A stretch of 64,000 nt of DNA, from assembly GCF_030654605.1 (NCBI RefSeq), contig NZ_JAURXB010000115.1:22448-86447 (forward strand). Reading direction: 5' to 3'. The notes beneath the pieces are model-generated. The model ran no database searches. It was not told the DNA's origin and saw only the letters and a program-made list of their open reading frames with translations. The stretch's first letter is position 1, and every line of letters begins with the position of its first letter. Below, one piece after another: positions 1 through 10,396 of the stretch. The DNA comes from Bradyrhizobium sp. GTDB taxonomy: Bacteria > Pseudomonadota > Alphaproteobacteria > Rhizobiales > Xanthobacteraceae. The translations under genes and the position numbers were made by a program.

Positions 1-686
1 GCGGCGGTCTGGTGCGGATTCTCGCCGTAGCGCAGCGCCTGGATCAGCCGTCCGCCGAAGGCGCGGAAATCCGGCGCTTCGGTCTTGAGTTCGTTGGCGA
101 ACCAGTTCGAGATCGCCGCATCATAGGCGGCGGTGCGGGCATAGGCCTTTGCTGCGAGACGGCGGCGCAGGGTCAGCGTGGTCGCGCCCTTGTTGGCGGC
201 GAGTTCGTCGAGCACGGCCTGATAATCGGCGGCTTCGACGACCACGGCGACGTCGTCGTGGTTCTTCGCCGCGGCGCGAATCATCGCGGGGCCGCCGATG
301 TCGATGTTCTCGATGCAGTCCTCGTAGCCGGCGCCTTTGTCGACGGTGGCCTCGAACGGATAGAGATTGACTACCAACAGGTCGATCGGCGCGATGCCGT
401 GCGTCTTCATCGCGTCGGCATGTTCGGCATTGCCGCGGATCGCCAGCAATCCGCCATGCACTTTCGGGTGCAGCGTCTTGACCCGGCCGTCCATCATTTC
501 CGGAAAACCGGTCAGCTCCGAGACGTCCTTCACCGCAAGGCCCGCGGCGGCGATCGCCTTCGCGGTGCCGCCGGTCGAGACCAGCTCGATGCCGTGGGCC
601 GCCAGCGCCCGGGAAAATTCGATCAGCCCGATCTTGTCGGAAACGGACAACAGAGCGCGGGTTACGCGGCGCGGATGGTCGGTCAT
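1..686 (-). CDS. purH: PurH, bifunctional AICAR transformylase/IMP cyclohydrolase (N-terminal part)
   Basis: PurH catalyses the last two steps of purine synthesis, formylating AICAR and closing the ring to IMP in the cytosol. Only about 228 N-terminal codons are present, because the frame is still open at the window edge. The visible part is the MGS-like IMP cyclohydrolase domain: [11 protein letters not shown] near the start, then [30 protein letters not shown] and [15 protein letters not shown], ending at YGENPHQ, the junction to the transformylase half. The ATG at 686 has an AGGA about ten bases upstream. In related genomes purH is usually directly downstream of the heparinase gene; here about 2.4 kb of accessory DNA lies between them. 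Identification is secure. Confidence 0.96.
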   Translation of the reverse strand, partial: MTDHPRRVTRALLSVSDKIGLIEFSRALAAHGIELVSTGGTAKAIAAAGLAVKDVSELTGFPEMMDGRVKTLHPKVHGGLLAIRGNAEHADAMKTHGIAPIDLLVVNLYPFEATVDKGAGYEDCIENIDIGGPAMIRAAAKNHDDVAVVVEAADYQAVLDELAANKGATTLTLRRRLAAKAYARTAAYDAAISNWFANELKTEAPDFRAFGGRLIQALRYGENPHQTA

Positions 687-838
687 GGGGGAGTATCCTG
701 GCTGGTAAGCCAGCCCGGTAGCATGGTTTTGGCGATCACGAAACCGCAAGCGCAGAGGGGGCCTGCGTTGACCACAGGGAGTGTTGCGTGAGGGGTGGGG
801 CTGGCAGCGGCCGACCCTGCTGCATGAAGCAAACACCG

Positions 839-945
839 CTGTCATCGCCCGGTTTAACCGGGCGACCCAGTATCCCAGAGACGCCAGAACTTGAACCGAG
901 ATGCCTCGGCGTACTGGATCGCCCGGTCAAGCCGGGCGACGACAG
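839..945. repeat. Dispersed palindromic repeat, ctgtcatcgcccgg family
   Basis: A pair of inverted arms starts with CTGTCATCGCCCGG and ends with CCGGGCGACGACAG. Each arm also contains its own small hairpin (CCCGG...CCGGG), so the unit folds as two hairpins inside a larger one. The copy at 43125-43228 has the same outer ends (GTCAT...ATGACAG). It lies in the 388-base gene-free stretch between the HigA gene and purH, which otherwise shows only the duplicated heparinase tail at 962-1070. Confidence 0.75.
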
Positions 946-961
946 TCCTGTTGTGGCGAGT

Positions 962-1070
962 AAAGCTAGATTGCTTCACGGAGCCAGTCATCGGGCGACG
1001 GCTTCGCGCCGACTCGTTGGCTCGCAATGCCAGCGCCTAAAGTTCCTACAGCGGCTATTCCGGCTCCCGG
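962..1070. repeat. Partial duplicate of the heparinase gene 3' end and its flank
   Basis: Bases 1032-1070 closely match 3141-3178, the last codons and stop of the heparinase gene; both contain CTACAGCGG followed by ATTCCGGCTC. Further left, 962-977 matches 3110-3122 and beyond (AAAGCT(A/G)GATTGCTTC), with about 38 extra bases in this copy. In the duplicate, an in-frame stop replaces the Leu codon of the native tail. The two copies are direct repeats on either side of the HigA/FG-GAP pocket, as expected if the pocket arrived by an event that duplicated the insertion point. Seen by eye; the alignment was not computed. Confidence 0.65.
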
Positions 1071-1074
1071 AGTC

Positions 1075-1389
1075 TCAAGCTGCCTTTGCCTTGATGGTCG
1101 GGATATGACGGACATCTTCGGACCGCTCCGCATGCCAGGTATCGTACGCGGCCTGCATCCGGGTCCAAATTCCCGCGCCGTCGCCAAGAAGCTTGCCCAG
1201 CCGGACCGCAATAGCAGGGGACACCGGCTTTCGTTCCTGCAGGATGTCGTACAGATGCTGCCGTGAAATCCCGAGCAATCCGGCGATCTCCGCCTTGGTG
1301 CGGCCGGTGGCTGAAATGATGTCTTCGCGAAGCAGCGCACCGGGATGGGTGGGGCAGCGGTTCTTGCCGCGCTTTGCCGCATAGACCAT
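1075..1389 (-). CDS. HigA-type antitoxin, helix-turn-helix regulator without a partner toxin
   Basis: This 104-residue protein has the HigA/VapI layout. It begins CPTHPGALLREDII (residues about 12-25), then a helix-turn-helix with KAEIAGLLGISRQHLYDIL around 32-51, then PAIAVRLGKLLGDGAGIWTRMQ, the typical XRE/HigA tail. Such antitoxins bind DNA and repress their own toxin-antitoxin operon. The ATG has GAGGAG six bases upstream. HigB is normally encoded just upstream, but only 124 bases separate this gene from the next one and no HigB-like frame (about 90 codons) fits there. It is therefore an orphan in this window. The stop lies five bases from the duplicated heparinase tail. Family call is confident; function without a toxin is unknown. 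Confidence 0.85.
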   Translation of the reverse strand: MVYAAKRGKNRCPTHPGALLREDIISATGRTKAEIAGLLGISRQHLYDILQERKPVSPAIAVRLGKLLGDGAGIWTRMQAAYDTWHAERSEDVRHIPTIKAKAA

Positions 1390-1513
1390 GTTTGCTCCTC
1401 TTTCTTTTCACTAGCAATGAGCAAGGCGTGGCCCTGCCACAAGTAGGCAACCGGCGAATATCCGCGGCACTAGGCGTTTCATTCGCGCGTTTAGTGGCGA
1501 CCGAACTATCCAG

Positions 1514-2665
1514 TCACTTGGTCGTCGTTGCCATTGTAAAACCTCCGTCGCCATTTGATTTCCAAATGTGATTTCGTTTGTCTGGCAAGCTTGGATCGTG
1601 AATCAGAAATGCGCGACCTGTCGATGAATCGAAACTAACGTCCCAGTTTCCTAAATTCGCGTCGTAGCCCGGGATCAGTTGCCTGATTTCCAGGGTTGTT
1701 GGCGAGCGGAAATTGCCGCCGACCTCTGCAAAATGAATGTGGATACGACCAATTGGTCGAGCGACGTGAGCTAGATCGGTCAAGCCGTCGCCATTGAAGT
1801 CGCCGGGCAGCCATTTCCCTATGGACGCATCGTACTGGGGATTGTTTTCCGGAATCGAAGTTTGCCTACCGCTCCCAAATCTAATAAGGGCACGACGACC
1901 GCTGATTTCATAGTTGTCCCCGCAGTTTGTTCCGTCGAAATTATACGGCCCGGCCTTGGCGGCGCATGGCGGACGGGGAACGCGCCTTGGCAAAGCCGCT
2001 ACAGGAATCACTCCGCCTCCAGCATCACTATTGAAAGCGATTTGCTGAGAGACGGCTGGCTGCCGAAAAACAATATACTTGTCTGCACCAGAACTCAGGG
2101 TGTTAGGTAGAGGAGAACCGTCAATTGTGCGAAGGTTGGTCGTCCATTTCATTGCAATTGGGTCGGGTTGCCCTCCTGCTTTAGTATATCGAACGACAAA
2201 TGATACGTCGGTATTTGTTGCATACACTGCCGCTATCGTCACCTTTCCGGGCGACATGGCCAGAACCGTGTTCAAGCACTGCCTGTAAGCGCTGCTGGCA
2301 ATCTGATCCAAGCCCGTCCATTTGACGCTTAATGCTTGATCTCTATTAAGAGATTCTGACCGGCGTTGGTTTAGCGTGTAACGTCGCACGTTGTCCTTGA
2401 ACTGGTTATAATCGGCTCCAACAGGAACTCCATAGATCGGAACGGATATACCACCGCCATGCTTCTCTTTGATCTTCTTGTAGGTTTCTTCGTCCACTGA
2501 TTCTGCAAGTCGATAGTCAAGCCGATCCGATGCAATTGAGTCGTACGTTGAGATTACTAAGGCTTTGTCGCATTCTTGCACTCCGGCAGCAGAGATCGGC
2601 ACCGCACTTGTCAACGCCCAAGCGGCACAAATAGCGCCAAAATAAAAATTTCGCATACTTCCCAT
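1514..2665 (-). CDS. Secreted protein with a C-terminal FG-GAP/VCBS-like repeat, function unknown
   Basis: The 383-residue product starts with a Sec signal peptide (hydrophobic core GAICAAWALTSAVPISAAG). The first 230 or so residues match no family I recognise. The C-terminal third contains GDFNGDGLTDLAHV, the calcium-binding signature of FG-GAP/VCBS propeller repeats. Only one clear repeat is visible, too few for a propeller on its own. The start is fixed by AGGAGG five bases before the ATG. The gene is much more AT-rich than its surroundings (about 42% G+C in a sampled line), which suggests recent acquisition. It is the main cargo of the pocket between purH and heparinase. I cannot assign a function. 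Confidence 0.8.
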   Translation of the reverse strand: MGSMRNFYFGAICAAWALTSAVPISAAGVQECDKALVISTYDSIASDRLDYRLAESVDEETYKKIKEKHGGGISVPIYGVPVGADYNQFKDNVRRYTLNQRRSESLNRDQALSVKWTGLDQIASSAYRQCLNTVLAMSPGKVTIAAVYATNTDVSFVVRYTKAGGQPDPIAMKWTTNLRTIDGSPLPNTLSSGADKYIVFRQPAVSQQIAFNSDAGGGVIPVAALPRRVPRPPCAAKAGPYNFDGTNCGDNYEISGRRALIRFGSGRQTSIPENNPQYDASIGKWLPGDFNGDGLTDLAHVARPIGRIHIHFAEVGGNFRSPTTLEIRQLIPGYDANLGNWDVSFDSSTGRAFLIHDPSLPDKRNHIWKSNGDGGFTMATTTK

Positions 2666-3057
2666 TTTTTCCTCCTGCTCAATCAGGGGTAGAATGGAGT
2701 CGTTTGGTAACTATCGTCAACAGCATTCTGAGCTGAAGGATCGGTTGGGAGGCCTCTCTTTTTTGCTTCTGTCTGAACCGCTCATTCTGCGGACACGTAA
2801 ATTCTCGCACCCGCCGGTCAAACTCGCGTCGAATAACAATGGCGCCAAGCTTGCTTCCGTTATGGAAGCTCGGCTCTCCCACTCGTTGACTTCACGCCAG
2901 CCGCGTGATCGACCAAAGATTGTAAAGCTTCGGATAATGTTTCGATGGAGATTTTGGATCACAATCATAAGCTTCGAGCTGCTGCCGGTTTGATGGACAC
3001 CGAGATTAAATGTTTCATGAAGCCGTTCGATTGAAGCCGGACACTTAAACTATACCC
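2666..3057. other. AT-rich gene-free stretch upstream of the FG-GAP gene
   Basis: No convincing gene on either strand. The stretch is AT-rich like the neighbouring FG-GAP gene and must hold its promoter, but no clear -35/-10 pair stands out. A short open frame ending in CFMKPFD near 3031 resembles the end of a receiver domain but is too short to call. Confidence 0.5.
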
Positions 3058-3142
3058 CGTCATTGCGAGGAGCGAAGCGACGAAGCAATCCAGCTATGCT
3101 GCGGTAAAGCTGGATTGCTTCGCTGCGCTCGCCATGATGACG
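3058..3142. repeat. Dispersed palindromic repeat, cgtcattgcgaggagcg family
   Basis: Inverted-arm repeat starting CGTCATTGCGAGGAGCGAAG and ending with CGCTCGCCATGATGACG, with GAAGCAATCCAGC / GCTGGATTGCTTC inside. Copies of the same family lie at 41720-41810 and 52557-52639. The right part, together with the heparinase tail, is echoed at 962-1070. Confidence 0.8.
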
Positions 3143-3152
3143 CTTAGACTCC

Positions 3153-4907
3153 CTACAGCGGCAATTCCGGCTCGCGGCGGGCGTTGCGCCTGGCCGTGGT
3201 GGCCGAGGCCGACGTGGTCGAGCGGACAAAACTCCAGCGGATCGAGGCGGCGTGGCGGGATTCCTGCCGGATCACGATCTGGGCGGTGCGGCGGGGACCG
3301 TCATTGCCGGCCAGGAACACGCTGTCCTCCAGCTCGACCTTGTCGTCGAGCGCCTCGAAGGTCCAGACGTCGCGGTTCGGCAGCACCAGCATGACGCCGC
3401 GGGCGTCGGAAAGCCGGCTTGCCTTGACGGCGGGATGCAGATGAAACCGCAACGCATAATCGGTCTCGTTGCCCTTGATCCGGCCGCCCGGCGCCGGCGA
3501 CAGGGTATCCTCGCCGTCCAGCCTGGTGCCGTCCTGCGCCACCATCAGCACCCGGCGATGCACCACACCGAACCGCGACAGATATCCGTCATGCGAGGTG
3601 GTCAGCAACACGCCGTTGGCGACCATCTCGCGATAGCTTTCGACAGTGGTCGGACCGCTCACCACGGGCGAGCCGCGCAGCAGCCGCTTCATCGCCGACA
3701 GTTCGACAAACTGGCAGGACGAGGTATCGTGATAGCACAGGGTGGAATGCGCCGGGGTGCCGCGCGCGAAGGCGCGCCAGTTGTCGCGGCCGGTGGATGG
3801 CATCCCGCAATTGATCACGATGCGGCTGAGACCCGACGACAGTTCGAACGACAGGCAGCCGGCATGGGCGTCGTGGCTGACGCTCGGCGGCGGCGGCGGG
3901 CCGGTGTCCATGATGATGGTCATGGCGCCGGCATCGAGGCGCTGAAAGCCGGTGTGCGGCATGTGTGCCATCGGCGCGCCGTGGGTATCGTCATAGGCCA
4001 GCAGCGTCGCCAGCAGATCGGATGGCGCGCTGCTCATGCCGTTGAACAGCGCAAAGCTGCCGTCGCCGTGGCGGAAGAAACGCAGCATCGGCATCATGCG
4101 GTCGATCGCGTTCAGCAGCGCCGGCGGCGGCGCGATGTTGCGGGCGGCAAAGGTCTGCCGCAGCGGCAGCAGGTCGATCAGGAGTTCGATCAGCGCGCCG
4201 GGATTGCGTGAAAAATGCCCGCCGTCGGGAAGAATCTGGCGCTGCAGCTCGTCGGACAATTTTTTCGTGGCGGTGCGGATATGCCGGGCCTGGTTCTGCA
4301 GGCAGAGCGAGGCGTAGCACAGCGCGATCAGCACCTGCAGCCGCGGCACGCCGTCGGGAATGTCGAGCATGGTGTAGCGCAGATAGCGGATTTCGCGGGT
4401 CAGCCCGCGCAGATAGCGCCGGTAGAACTTGCCGTCGGTATCGCCGAGCACCAGCGGCGCCTGCGACAGCAGCGAGATGACGCGGCGCGCCAGCACGTCG
4501 GCGCGGCGGCCGACCGGGCGCTTGTGCGCCGGATTGGAAATCCAGTCGTCGACCAGCGAGCGGGCATTGGCGCGGGTCAGCGCGGTGTCGGCGGCGCGCA
4601 GATGGCGCAGCCAGCCGAAGCCGAGCAGCGCCACTTCCCAGTCTTCCGACGGCGGCTCGAGGTCGAAGATCGAGCGGCCGTGGCAGGTCACGATCTTGCC
4701 GGCGAACACGAAGCGGCCGGCATAGATCTCGGCGGCGCGGGTGGCGTCGGCGGTGCGCAGATCGTGCGGGGCGATGATCAGCCGGTCGGTGCGACCCGGC
4801 CACAGCCGCGACACCGCGACCGAGCCGCCGCTGACGCGCGAGATCATGTTCCGCGCGAAGCGGCCCAGGATCAGCGTCGAGATACGTCTGCGTTGAGCGA
4901 CCGTCAC
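3153..4907 (-). CDS. Heparinase II/III family protein
   Basis: This 584-residue protein belongs to the family of alginate-lyase/heparinase-fold proteins found beside purH in this bacterial group. The N-terminal 300 residues form the helical part: GFGWLRHLRAAD, DDWISN, ARRVISLLSQAP, and RQILPDGGHFSRNPG. The C-terminal part carries the beta-rich heparinase II/III domain, with DAHAGCLSFELSSG and INCGMPS. No signal peptide is evident, so a role on an intracellular or periplasmic polysaccharide is open. Translation probably starts at GTG (4907), preceded by AAGGCAAGG; an ATG 20 codons later would cut a conserved-looking start. It follows rsmB in the same direction with a gap of about 114 bases. 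The substrate is unknown. Confidence 0.88.
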   Translation of the reverse strand: MTVAQRRRISTLILGRFARNMISRVSGGSVAVSRLWPGRTDRLIIAPHDLRTADATRAAEIYAGRFVFAGKIVTCHGRSIFDLEPPSEDWEVALLGFGWLRHLRAADTALTRANARSLVDDWISNPAHKRPVGRRADVLARRVISLLSQAPLVLGDTDGKFYRRYLRGLTREIRYLRYTMLDIPDGVPRLQVLIALCYASLCLQNQARHIRTATKKLSDELQRQILPDGGHFSRNPGALIELLIDLLPLRQTFAARNIAPPPALLNAIDRMMPMLRFFRHGDGSFALFNGMSSAPSDLLATLLAYDDTHGAPMAHMPHTGFQRLDAGAMTIIMDTGPPPPPSVSHDAHAGCLSFELSSGLSRIVINCGMPSTGRDNWRAFARGTPAHSTLCYHDTSSCQFVELSAMKRLLRGSPVVSGPTTVESYREMVANGVLLTTSHDGYLSRFGVVHRRVLMVAQDGTRLDGEDTLSPAPGGRIKGNETDYALRFHLHPAVKASRLSDARGVMLVLPNRDVWTFEALDDKVELEDSVFLAGNDGPRRTAQIVIRQESRHAASIRWSFVRSTTSASATTARRNARREPELPL

Positions 4908-5021
4908 GCCTTGCCTTGATTGGGAGAATTAGATGCGAATCCTTTTAATCCGGAAACGCCGCCAAGACACCATCTTGAAACCGGGCGAATCAGCGCCGGA
5001 ACGCGAAAATGCAGTGCAAAA

Positions 5022-6386
5022 TCAGGATTTAACCAATCGGGCGGCGTAAAAACCGTCGAGACCGCCCAGGCGGGGGTCCTCGTGCGGCAAATGGCAGGGC
5101 AGGGTGCGCAAATCGCCGTCCGAATTAAGGATTTCGCTGAGGCCGGCGACCTCGCTGGCGTCGATCGGGGCCCGGCGCATGGCGGGCTCGGCGGCCAGCA
5201 GCGCCGAAATGGCCTGCTCGCCTTCTTCCGGCTCCAGCGAACAGGTGCAATAGACCAGCGTTCCCCTGGGCTTCAGCAGCGCGGTCGCCCGTTGCAACAA
5301 TCGCTTCTGCAGCGCCATCAGCGCGCCGATATCGGCCTCCGTCCGCAGCCAGGCGACGTCGGGGTGGCGGCGGATCGTTCCGGTCGAGGCGCAGGGCGCA
5401 TCGAGCAGGATGCCGTCGAAGCCTTCGCCCGGACTCCCACCAATGTCGCCGCCCTGCCATTCGGCGGCGTCGGTCACCACGGTCGCAGCTTCCAGCCCCA
5501 GCCGGGTGAGATTGTCGTTCAGCCGCGCCATGCGGCCGGGCGAACGGTCGACCGCGGTGACCTGGGCGCCGGCCTGGATCAATTGCGCGGTCTTGCCGCC
5601 GGGGGCGGCGCAGAGATCGGCGATGCGCTTGCCGGCGATGTCGCCGAACAGCCGCGCCGGCAGGGCGGCGGCGGCGTCCTGCACCCACCACTGGCCATCG
5701 GTAAAGCCCGGCAGCATCTTCACCGAGCCCTGCAGCAGCGTGCGCACGCTTCCCGTCGGCAGCGTTTCGCCGTGCAGCCGCGTCGCCCACTGCTCCGCGT
5801 CGGACTTCACGGTGATATCGAGCGATGGTTCATGGCTCAGCGCCACCGCGATCTCCCGCGCGGTGGTCTCGCCATAAAATGCGATCCAGCGCGCCAGCAG
5901 CCATGGCGGAACGTCCAGCGTCTGCGACTTGACCTCGTCGATCAGCGACGGTCCCTCGCGCGCGCAGCGGCGCAGCACCGCGTTGACCAGCCCGGCATAT
6001 TTGGCGGCGCGCCGGTCCGACTGCACCAGCCGCACCGAAAGATCGACCGCGGCGTGATCGGGCACGTCCATCCAGAGAATTTGGGCAGCGCCAATCAGCA
6101 GCGCGCTCTGCGCGCGCGGCGCGTCGGTCGGAATACCCCTGTCGAGCAGCCGCGACAGCACATGGCCGAGGGTGCCGAGCCGCCGCAGGATGGTCGCCAC
6201 CAGCCGTCGCATCAAGGCGCGGTCGCGGTCGGGCAGCGTCTTCAGCCCGGGATGGGCGCCGGCGCCGTCGAGCTGGTCATCGAGAGTTCGGTGCTTGTGC
6301 AGTACGCCGTCGAGAATATCCGCCGCGATCCGCCGCGCCGCGAGGCCGGGCACTTCGGATGGCAGGGCGAATCTTTGAGGAGGCAT
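5022..6386 (-). CDS. rsmB: RsmB-type 16S rRNA (cytosine-5) methyltransferase
   Basis: The 454-residue enzyme methylates C967 (E. coli numbering) of 16S rRNA. A NusB-like RNA-binding domain covers about residues 1-150. The SAM-dependent methyltransferase follows: LCAAPGGKTAQL (motif I, about 259-270), AVDRSPGRM, the DAPCASTG motif (about 329-336) and YCTCSLEPEE, whose Cys382 is the catalytic nucleophile of the NSUN family. The frame could be extended 15 codons to a TTG, but the ATG at 6386 begins with MPPQRFALPSEVPGLAARRIA, the usual start of this family. It is transcribed towards the heparinase gene and faces the DUF1674 gene across a roughly 180-base divergent region. Secure. Confidence 0.94.
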   Translation of the reverse strand: MPPQRFALPSEVPGLAARRIAADILDGVLHKHRTLDDQLDGAGAHPGLKTLPDRDRALMRRLVATILRRLGTLGHVLSRLLDRGIPTDAPRAQSALLIGAAQILWMDVPDHAAVDLSVRLVQSDRRAAKYAGLVNAVLRRCAREGPSLIDEVKSQTLDVPPWLLARWIAFYGETTAREIAVALSHEPSLDITVKSDAEQWATRLHGETLPTGSVRTLLQGSVKMLPGFTDGQWWVQDAAAALPARLFGDIAGKRIADLCAAPGGKTAQLIQAGAQVTAVDRSPGRMARLNDNLTRLGLEAATVVTDAAEWQGGDIGGSPGEGFDGILLDAPCASTGTIRRHPDVAWLRTEADIGALMALQKRLLQRATALLKPRGTLVYCTCSLEPEEGEQAISALLAAEPAMRRAPIDASEVAGLSEILNSDGDLRTLPCHLPHEDPRLGGLDGFYAARLVKS

Positions 6387-6566
6387 GGAGCGGAAACATC
6401 TCAGGAGATAAGGAAAGGGACGACCGTTCAACGCGATTTCGGCGCTGATATCGAAAGGACAGCACCTCTGACATGCGAATATGCCAAATATAAGAATCGC
6501 CTTTATGATTTCACAGTTCGGGTGTGAGCTTTATTCTCGAAGTCCGGATTGAGCAGGGATTGGGCA

Positions 6567-6797
6567 ATGGCTGGAAACGCTGACACGACCGACAAGCCAC
6601 CACTGCCCGAACCAGCTGCTGGGGAACGCAAGCCACTGCCGGCGGCGGCCCAGCGTGCGTTGGCCGAGGCCGAAGCGCGCCGGCAAGCCGCCGCGGCCAA
6701 CGCACGGGTCGCACCGAAGGAATTGCAGGGCCCGAAGGGCCCGGAACCGACGCGCTATGGCGACTGGGAGAACAAGGGCATCGCCTCGGATTTTTGA
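6567..6797 (+). CDS. DUF1674 protein, SdhAF4-like succinate dehydrogenase assembly factor
   Basis: A small 76-residue protein with a disordered, Ala/Pro-rich start and the family signature PTRYGDWENKGIASDF at its C-terminus. The eukaryotic relative (Sdh8/SDHAF4) binds flavinylated SdhA and helps it join SdhB, limiting side reactions; the bacterial role is inferred by homology. The ATG at 6567 has GCAGGGA about ten bases upstream and is preferred to a TTG six codons earlier. It is transcribed away from rsmB. The stop lies 65 bases before the next gene. Confidence 0.85.
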   Translation: MAGNADTTDKPPLPEPAAGERKPLPAAAQRALAEAEARRQAAAANARVAPKELQGPKGPEPTRYGDWENKGIASDF

Positions 6798-6862
6798 TCC
6801 GGTCTATCTTTGAACTCGGAAGCGCTTGCCGGTTCGGCGCGACTCACCCCACTTTTGGGAAT

Positions 6863-7459
6863 ATGTCCCCATTTGACAGAATAAATACTCATCGGTGCAA
6901 GACCTGCGATCCGGGCAGGCCCTGGCGCCGTCGCTTTTCAGCGCTCCTGCCCTGGATCTTCATTCTTGGCGTGGCGCCGGCGACGTTGTTGCCGCTGCGG
7001 CAGTGGGTGAATTGGCCGGCACCGGTCTCGCAGCCATCAGCCGATAGCCAGGCGGCGCGCGACGCCGAAATGGTCTGGCGGCGCGCCGGAAATTCCAGCG
7101 TTCGGCATCCGGTCGACGTGCTCAGGACCATCGATGGCGACACGTTTGAGGCGCGGGTGCATCTGTCGCCCGGGCTCGAGCCGACCACGCGGGTTCGCCT
7201 GCGTGGCGTCGATGCGCCGGAGTTGAAGGCCGCCTGCGCGCAGGAGCTGGAACTGGCCGAAGCCGCAGGTGCGGCCTTGCGCGGCCTGCTCGGCGAAGGC
7301 GGGGTCGCGATCTACAATATCGGGCCCGACAAATATAACGGCCGCGTCGTCGCCGATGTCGCGACGCGGCGGACCGACAATGTTTCGGCGGCGCTGCTCG
7401 CCGCGGGCCACGCGCGCGGCTATCGCGGCGGCCACCGCAATTCGTGGTGTCCGGGTTGA
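6863..7459 (+). CDS. Membrane-anchored thermonuclease (SNase) family protein
   Basis: A 198-residue protein with one N-terminal membrane segment (about 31-47, LLPWIFILGVAPATLLP), so the catalytic domain probably faces the periplasm. The staphylococcal-nuclease fold shows the calcium-site motif TIDGDTFEARV, the active-site stretch RVRLRGVDAPE, and DKYNGRVVADV, which holds the second active-site Arg. All key residues are present, so calcium-dependent cleavage of DNA or RNA is expected. The ATG at 6863 is chosen over an upstream TTG that overlaps the previous stop. The gene ends just before a strong bidirectional terminator shared with the L,D-transpeptidase. Confidence 0.86.
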   Translation: MSPFDRINTHRCKTCDPGRPWRRRFSALLPWIFILGVAPATLLPLRQWVNWPAPVSQPSADSQAARDAEMVWRRAGNSSVRHPVDVLRTIDGDTFEARVHLSPGLEPTTRVRLRGVDAPELKAACAQELELAEAAGAALRGLLGEGGVAIYNIGPDKYNGRVVADVATRRTDNVSAALLAAGHARGYRGGHRNSWCPG

Positions 7460-7470
7460 GTCCTCAAACG

Positions 7471-7496
7471 AAAAGCCGCGCAATTGCGCGGCTTTT
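7471..7496. terminator. Bidirectional intrinsic terminator
   Basis: A perfect 26-base palindrome with 13-base arms reads AAAAGCCGCGCAA and then its complement, so each strand ends in a GC stem followed by TTTT. It sits between the convergent nuclease and L,D-transpeptidase genes and should stop transcripts from both sides. Confidence 0.85.
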
Positions 7497-7521
7497 GAGC
7501 CCTCAAGCGCTGAAGGATGGA

Positions 7522-8034
7522 TCAGCGCGTCACGACCACCGTCGTGCCGACGGAGACGCGCTGGTAGAGATCGGTGATATCGGCGTTCAGCATGCGAATG
7601 CAGCCGTAGGAGACGAAGCCACCGACCGAACCCGGCGCGTTGGTGCCGTGGATCGCATATTCGCCGCCCGCCAGTGTCATCGCGGCAACGCCCATCGGGT
7701 TGCGCGGCGAGCCGCCGGGGATGACGTTCGGCATCGAAGGTCTGTCGCGCTTCACTTCCGCCGGCGGCGACCAGGCGGGATTGGTGTACTTGCCGTCGAT
7801 CCTGGTGGTGCCGGCCCATTGCTTGCCGGCGCGGCCGACGCCGACGGGATAGCGGACCGCGCGACCCTGCTCGACGACGAGATAGAGCCGGCGCTCATTG
7901 GTCTTCACCACGATCGTTCCCGGCGAATAGTCGCCGCGGAAACCGACGATGTCCGGGCGCGCCTCGGCCGCGGTCGACAGCAGGGCCCCCGCCCCGATGG
8001 TGGCTGCCAGCGCCACCGCAATCCTCAACGACAT
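7522..8034 (-). CDS. Small L,D-transpeptidase (YkuD/ErfK family)
   Basis: A 170-residue exported enzyme that makes 3-3 crosslinks in peptidoglycan or attaches proteins to it. It has a signal peptide (ALAATIGAGALLSTAAEA, cleavage near residue 25). The YkuD domain fills the rest: IVVKTNERRLYLV at the start, then the catalytic block with HGT (His129) and SYGCIRM (Cys145). The conserved IPGGSPRNPMG segment is also present. The ATG at 8034 has GGAGAG seven bases upstream; the longer open frame beyond it runs into a palindromic repeat and is not coding. The protein is about as small as the family gets, with no peptidoglycan-binding domain. Confidence 0.92.
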   Translation of the reverse strand: MSLRIAVALAATIGAGALLSTAAEARPDIVGFRGDYSPGTIVVKTNERRLYLVVEQGRAVRYPVGVGRAGKQWAGTTRIDGKYTNPAWSPPAEVKRDRPSMPNVIPGGSPRNPMGVAAMTLAGGEYAIHGTNAPGSVGGFVSYGCIRMLNADITDLYQRVSVGTTVVVTR

Positions 8035-8292
8035 CAATCTCTCCACTTTAACTCGGGACGCCCCTGGGGCCGTCAAATTTCCGAAAGGCCTGCAAAATAT
8101 CGGTTCGCCCGCGCATTCTTGACCGCGCGGCTTAACCAACCGGTTTCGAGGCCGGGCTCTGAGCCCGTTCAATGCGGACCAACAAAGGAAATGTTGAGAA
8201 CAAAGTAAATGACTTGAAAACAACACTCGGCAGGAAAGCGCAGGCGCGAAGCGGTCTTCCCTGACGATCGTGTGAGGAGGCGCGAAAATCCT

Positions 8293-8419
8293 CGTGTCCC
8301 GGACGCGACGCGCCACGAAGTGACGCGGCGCAGAGCCGGGACCCACGGGACAGAAACGGTGCTGCGAGATGGACCCCGGATCTGCAGCGCATCGCTGGCG
8401 CGCTGCGCTTTGCCCGGGG
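8293..8419. repeat. Palindromic repeat in the gap between L,D-transpeptidase and acs
   Basis: The left end is CGTGTCCCGGACGCG followed by GCAGAGCCGGGACCC; the right part repeats complementary text (GGACCCCGGATCTGC, then GCTGCGCTTTGCCCGGGG). It fits a GC-rich intergenic palindrome containing 'cccgg...ccggg' arms. The remaining gap from 8035 to 8443 shows no gene, only the likely promoter of the L,D-transpeptidase. Confidence 0.55.
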
Positions 8420-8443
8420 AACGGGTCTTGGAGACCCCGCCCC

Positions 8444-10396
<1,953 letters not shown>

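Noticed and set aside
1411..1482. Tiny 23-codon frame upstream of the HigA gene on the minus strand
   Set aside because: Too short, no good ribosome-binding site and no resemblance to HigB.
2935..3034. Short frame ending CFMKPFD, like the end of a receiver domain
   Set aside because: Only about 35 codons, no upstream receiver motifs; could be chance.
5022..6431. Longer rsmB start at a TTG
   Set aside because: The ATG at 6386 matches the family N-terminus; the extra 15 residues have no support.
6511..6527. TCACA-N7-TGTGA between rsmB and DUF1674
   Set aside because: Half-sites face the wrong way for a Crp site; it is only a small hairpin.
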